Program-made: the position numbers and the translations under genes | Notes under the pieces: generated by a model | Seen by the model: the letters and a program-made list of their open reading frames with translations, nothing else | What the model was told of the DNA's origin: nothing | Database searches by the model: none | Part shown: positions 60,679 through 64,000 of the stretch, piece after piece | How the letters are laid out: each line of letters begins with the position of its first letter | Numbering within the stretch: the stretch's first letter is position 1 | From: Pseudomonas sp. Au-Pse12 | GTDB lineage: Bacteria > Pseudomonadota > Gammaproteobacteria > Pseudomonadales > Pseudomonadaceae | Direction: 5' to 3' | Length of the DNA stretch: 64,000 bases | NCBI RefSeq assembly: GCF_021341665.1 | Contig: NZ_JAJTTH010000008.1 | Span: 62,001-126,000 of the forward strand

Positions 60679-63285
60679 TTAGCTGGCGACGATGTTGACC
60701 AGTTTGCCCGGCACCACGATGACCTTGCGAATAGTCAGGCTTTCGGTGAAGCGCAGTACGTTCTCGTTGCTGCGAGCGGCGGCTTCGACCTCTTCGCGAC
60801 TGGCGCTGGCCGGCATCTCGATCTGGCCACGCAGCTTGCCGTTGACCTGAATCACCAGCTGCAGGCTGTCTTGTACCAGCGCGCTTTCGTCCAATGCAGG
60901 CCAGCCAGCATCGATGATTGCACCGCTTTGACCCAATTGGCCCCACAGCTCGTGGCTGATGTGCGGAGTGATCGGAGCCAGCAGCAGGGCGACGGTCTGC
61001 AGGCCCTCCTGCAGCAGGGCGCGGTCCTGTTCACTGCCTTGCGGCGCTTTTTCCAGGACGTTCATCAAGGTCATCACTTGGGCGATGGCCGTGTTGAATT
61101 TGTGATGCTGGCCGACGTCCTGGCTAGCCTGCTTGATGGCCAGGTGGATAGCGCGGCGGACGACTTTCTGTTCGTCGCTCAGTGTCGCGACATCCAGGGC
61201 TCCCGGCAGCCCTTGGCTGACATGGGCCTGGGCCAGGCGCCAGACACGCTTGAGGAAGCGGTGTGCACCCTCGACGCCGGAGTCGGACCATTCCAGGCTC
61301 ATGTCCGGCGGCGAGGCAAACATCATGAACAGGCGGCAAGTATCGGCGCCGTATTGCTCGATCATCGATTGCGGGTCGACACCGTTGTTCTTCGACTTGG
61401 CCATCTTCTCGGTGCCACCGATCTCCACCGGCAAGCCGTCGGAGATGAGTTTGGCGCCAATGATCTTGGCCTTGCTGTCGCGCTCCAGCTCGACGTCCGC
61501 CGGGTTGTACCAGGTGTAGCTGCCATTGGCTTCGCGACGGTAGTACGTCTCGGCAATCACCATGCCCTGAGTGAGCAGGTTCTTGAACGGCTCATTGGAG
61601 CTCACCAGGCCTTCGTCACGCATCAGCTTGTGGAAGAAACGCGCATAGAGCAGGTGCAGGATGGCGTGTTCGATGCCGCCGATGTACTGGTCCACCGGCA
61701 ACCAGTGGTTGGCCGCCGCTGGATCCACCAGGCCGCCTTCATAGTGCGGCGAGGCATAGCGAGCGTAGTACCACGAGGACTCGACGAAGGTGTCCATGGT
61801 GTCGGTTTCACGCTTGGCCGGTGCGCCGCATTTCGGGCAGTTGCACTCGTAGAACTCAGGCATGCGCGCCAGGGGCGAACCGGCGCCATCGGGAACCACG
61901 TCTTCCGGCAATACCACCGGCAACTGATCTTGCGGGACAGGTACATCGCCGCAGCTGTCGCAGTGAATGATCGGGATCGGGCAGCCCCAGTAGCGCTGGC
62001 GACTGATGCCCCAGTCGCGCAGGCGGAACTGGGTACGGGATTGGCCGAGGTTCTTCTTCAGCAGCGCCACTTCGATGGCATCGAATGCGCCGGGGAAGTC
62101 CAGGCCATTGAACTCGCCGGAGTTGATCAGCTCGCCGTGTTCGCCGTAGGCGTCCTGCCAGGGAGCTGGAGTCTCATCGCCAGCGCTGGTGCGGACCACG
62201 GCCTTGATCGGCAGGCTGTACTTGGTCGCGAATTCGAAGTCGCGCTCGTCGTGAGCCGGCACGGCCATGACTGCACCGTCGCCGTAGTGCATGAGCACGT
62301 AGTTGGCCACCCAGACCGGGAGCTTCTCGCCGGTCAACGGGTGCTCGACGAACAGCGAGGTCGGCAGGCCCTTTTTCTCCTGGGTCGCCATGTCGGCTTC
62401 GGCGACGCTGCCACCTTTGCATTCGGCGATGAAGGCCTGCAGCTCGGGGTTGTTCTGGGCCGCCAGGGTGGCCAGTGGGTGCTCGGCCGCCACGGCGACG
62501 TAGGTCGCGCCCATCAGGGTGTCCGGACGGGTGGTGAAGACTTTCAGGGTGCCGGCTTCGCCGATGGACGCCTGGTCGTAGGGGAACTGCACTTCCATGC
62601 CGCGCGACTTGCCGATCCAGTTGCGTTGCATGGTCTTGACCTGCTCGGGCCAGCCCGGCAAATCGTCGAGACTCTCCAGCAGCTCATCCGCGTAGGCGGT
62701 GATCTTGAAGTAGTACATCGGGATTTCGCGCTTCTCGATCAGCGCGCCGGAACGCCAGCCGCGGCCGTCGATCACTTGTTCGTTGGCCAGCACGGTCTGG
62801 TCGATAGGGTCCCAGTTCACGGTGCCGTTCTTGCGGTAGATCACGCCCTTTTCGAACAGGCGGGTAAACAGCCACTGTTCCCAGCGGTAGTAGTCCGGCT
62901 TGCAGGTGGTGACTTCGCGGGACCAGTCCACCGCCAGCCCCAGGCTGCGCAGCTGGGTCTTCATGTAGGCGATGTTTTCGTAGGTCCACTTGGCGGGCGC
63001 CACGTTGTTCTTCATCGCGGCGTTTTCCGCCGGCATGCCGAAGGCGTCCCAACCCATGGGTTGCAGAACGTTCTTGCCTTGCATGCGCTGGTAGCGGGAA
63101 ATCACGTCGCCGATGGTGTAGTTGCGCACGTGCCCCATGTGTAGTTTGCCGCTGGGGTAAGGGAACATCGACAGGCAGTAGTACGTTTCCTTGCCTGGCT
63201 GTTCACTGACTTCAAAGGACTTTTGCTCGTCCCAGAACGACTGGGCGGCGGCTTCGATTTCGCGGGGCTGGTAGTGTTCGTGCAT
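60679..63285 (-). CDS. leuS: Leucyl-tRNA synthetase
   Basis: An 868-residue class Ia synthetase that charges tRNA-Leu. The HIGH motif is HMGH in PYPSGKLHMGHVRNYTIGD and the KMSKS motif is KMAKS in EKMAKSKNNGVDP. The editing domain contains TTRPDTLMGATYVAVAAEHP. CDSCGDVPVP and CNCPKCGAP are zinc-binding-like pairs. The start at 63285 (MHEHYQPREIEA) gives the family length; a longer frame from 63354 is not supported. The gap to lptE (60590-60678) shows only an imperfect hairpin. Confidence 0.97.
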   Translation of the reverse strand: MHEHYQPREIEAAAQSFWDEQKSFEVSEQPGKETYYCLSMFPYPSGKLHMGHVRNYTIGDVISRYQRMQGKNVLQPMGWDAFGMPAENAAMKNNVAPAKWTYENIAYMKTQLRSLGLAVDWSREVTTCKPDYYRWEQWLFTRLFEKGVIYRKNGTVNWDPIDQTVLANEQVIDGRGWRSGALIEKREIPMYYFKITAYADELLESLDDLPGWPEQVKTMQRNWIGKSRGMEVQFPYDQASIGEAGTLKVFTTRPDTLMGATYVAVAAEHPLATLAAQNNPELQAFIAECKGGSVAEADMATQEKKGLPTSLFVEHPLTGEKLPVWVANYVLMHYGDGAVMAVPAHDERDFEFATKYSLPIKAVVRTSAGDETPAPWQDAYGEHGELINSGEFNGLDFPGAFDAIEVALLKKNLGQSRTQFRLRDWGISRQRYWGCPIPIIHCDSCGDVPVPQDQLPVVLPEDVVPDGAGSPLARMPEFYECNCPKCGAPAKRETDTMDTFVESSWYYARYASPHYEGGLVDPAAANHWLPVDQYIGGIEHAILHLLYARFFHKLMRDEGLVSSNEPFKNLLTQGMVIAETYYRREANGSYTWYNPADVELERDSKAKIIGAKLISDGLPVEIGGTEKMAKSKNNGVDPQSMIEQYGADTCRLFMMFASPPDMSLEWSDSGVEGAHRFLKRVWRLAQAHVSQGLPGALDVATLSDEQKVVRRAIHLAIKQASQDVGQHHKFNTAIAQVMTLMNVLEKAPQGSEQDRALLQEGLQTVALLLAPITPHISHELWGQLGQSGAIIDAGWPALDESALVQDSLQLVIQVNGKLRGQIEMPASASREEVEAAARSNENVLRFTESLTIRKVIVVPGKLVNIVAS

Positions 63286-63545
63286 GGCTACTTTTGTACT
63301 GAATAGGGGTGGCCTAATCCTCTTCAACGCAACCTCGGGTGGCGATGGCGCCAAATACGGCGTTTTTCAATGCCCGATGGAGCTGGAAGTGGAGTTACAG
63401 GAAGCGCCGTAGCATACATGACCGCGCTCTGCCGAGGGAAACCCTGATTGCTCGGGCGGGCCGTTGGTCGCGGCGGCGCGTTGCTTTCGGCTGTCCGACT
63501 AAGCTCAAAAAGGGGAGTGAGTCTTATCTTCGATGAGGTGAACGG

Positions 63546-63866
63546 ATGCTTGAATCGCAGCGAAAAGAAACAGAACCGGAGGTGTATGAACGGTTGCTGA
63601 ATCGACTGGCTCTGGCCCTGGACGCGGTCAAAACGGCGGATCGACTACGCAACGAGCGGCCTGTCGAGCTGGAACTGCGGGGTTTGAGCCGAGCAGAGTT
63701 CGAATTGATCAGGGCCTATCTGGCCCGTAACCAGCGTGAGATGCAGATCAATCCAGTGAGCAGCCTGCAAGCCCAGGACACGCCTTGTTCGGCCGAGATC
63801 ATTTGGTTGAAGGACCAGGCGCCGGTCAAGGCCGTGGCGAAAGCCCGATCCCAACAGTTCAAGTAG
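63546..63866 (+). CDS. Hypothetical protein
   Basis: A 106-residue soluble, mostly helical protein with no signal peptide or membrane segment. I do not recognise the family. It is rich in Arg, Glu and Leu, with a likely coiled region in ERLLNRLALALDAVKTADRL and a LRGLSRAEFELIRAYLARNQ stretch. AGGTGAAC provides a good ribosome-binding site before ATG 63546, which supports it as a real gene. It is divergent from leuS with a 260-bp gap that I take to hold both promoters, although I could not identify the elements. Confidence 0.6.
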   Translation: MLESQRKETEPEVYERLLNRLALALDAVKTADRLRNERPVELELRGLSRAEFELIRAYLARNQREMQINPVSSLQAQDTPCSAEIIWLKDQAPVKAVAKARSQQFK

Positions 63867-64000
63867 GTCCCAGGGCCCTTCATTGGGTTTGACGAGGTCG
63901 TTGCCGAGGGCCTCGAGAGCAAAAGTTCCTAGCGTTGGTTGTTGCTGGACAGGTATCCCCTTTAGGCTTCGGGCATCTTGTTGGAGATGCTCGATGCCTT
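63867..64000. other. Terminal intergenic stretch, no gene seen
   Basis: These 134 bases hold small inverted repeats (CGAGG...CCTCG at about 63890-63912 and GCATCT...AGATGC near 63970-63987) but no supportable gene, RNA or terminator. A gene may lie beyond the window edge. Confidence 0.4.

Noticed and set aside
60625..63144. An 839-codon open frame antisense to leuS.
   Set aside because: Same reason: leuS is unmistakable on the other strand and the antisense product has no domain.

Overview
The window is a GC-rich bacterial chromosome segment with core gene order typical of Pseudomonas. Reading left to right, dxs-ispA-xseB, ppa, the ethanolamine block, mpl-ubiX, the lrgAB-like pair, proA-nadD-rsfS-rlmH-mrdA-rodA-mltB-rlpA-dacC-ybeD-lipB-lipA and holA-lptE-leuS follow, from memory, the order of P. 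aeruginosa PAO1 from about PA4042 down to PA3986. The accessory content (mag operon, copper nitrite reductase, a probable type VI amidase pair, EutH/EutA and a fused EutBC) suggests the P. fluorescens complex, for example a P. protegens- or P. chlororaphis-like strain. Species is an inference.

Layout. 1-4.7 kb: a truncated BtuB-like B12 receptor and the isoprenoid genes dxs, ispA and xseB, all on the minus strand. 5.0-15.3 kb: a complete six-gene magA-F operon encoding a bacterial alpha-2-macroglobulin (MagD) and its periplasmic partners. 15.3-16.5 kb: nirK, with an FNR/DNR-type box and an adjacent palindrome. 16.5-20.9 kb: accessory minus-strand genes: a secreted alpha/beta hydrolase, a Tae2-like amidase with a putative periplasmic immunity protein, a GGDEF protein, a lipoprotein, and a possible small transcription unit. 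20.9-23.9 kb: ppa, an MtfA-type zinc peptidase, DedA and a GNAT protein. 24.0-35.3 kb: the ethanolamine region. Aldehyde dehydrogenase, EutH, EutA, a natural EutB-EutC fusion, and separate EutB and EutC lie on the minus strand; a divergent sigma-54 activator faces them across an intergenic region that holds a sigma-54 promoter and two dyads. 35.4-44.6 kb: mpl-ubiX, small lipoproteins, a MORN-repeat/C13-peptidase lipoprotein, MaoC, the lrgAB-like pair, a LON-domain protein, a DedA-PAP2 fusion and a DNA glycosylase. 44.8-56.1 kb: the proA-to-lipA run, which contains the cell-elongation genes. 56.2-64 kb: an LD-carboxypeptidase, a second MltB-type transglycosylase, arfA (ribosome rescue), holA, lptE, leuS and a small hypothetical gene.

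Two themes link the genes. The first is peptidoglycan: Mpl recycling, PBP2/RodA elongation, MltB-type transglycosylases, RlpA, DacC and an LD-carboxypeptidase share the window with a Tae2-like amidase, and with mag proteins that carry NlpC/P60-like, PBP-like, SpoIID-like and HExxH signatures. The second is B12 chemistry: the BtuB-like receptor sits in the same window as two ethanolamine ammonia-lyase-type enzymes and their reactivase EutA. The fused paralogue keeps most of the substrate pocket but has alanine where a substrate-amine-binding aspartate is expected, so it may act on a different amino alcohol. This and the domain make-up of MagE are the most novel observations.
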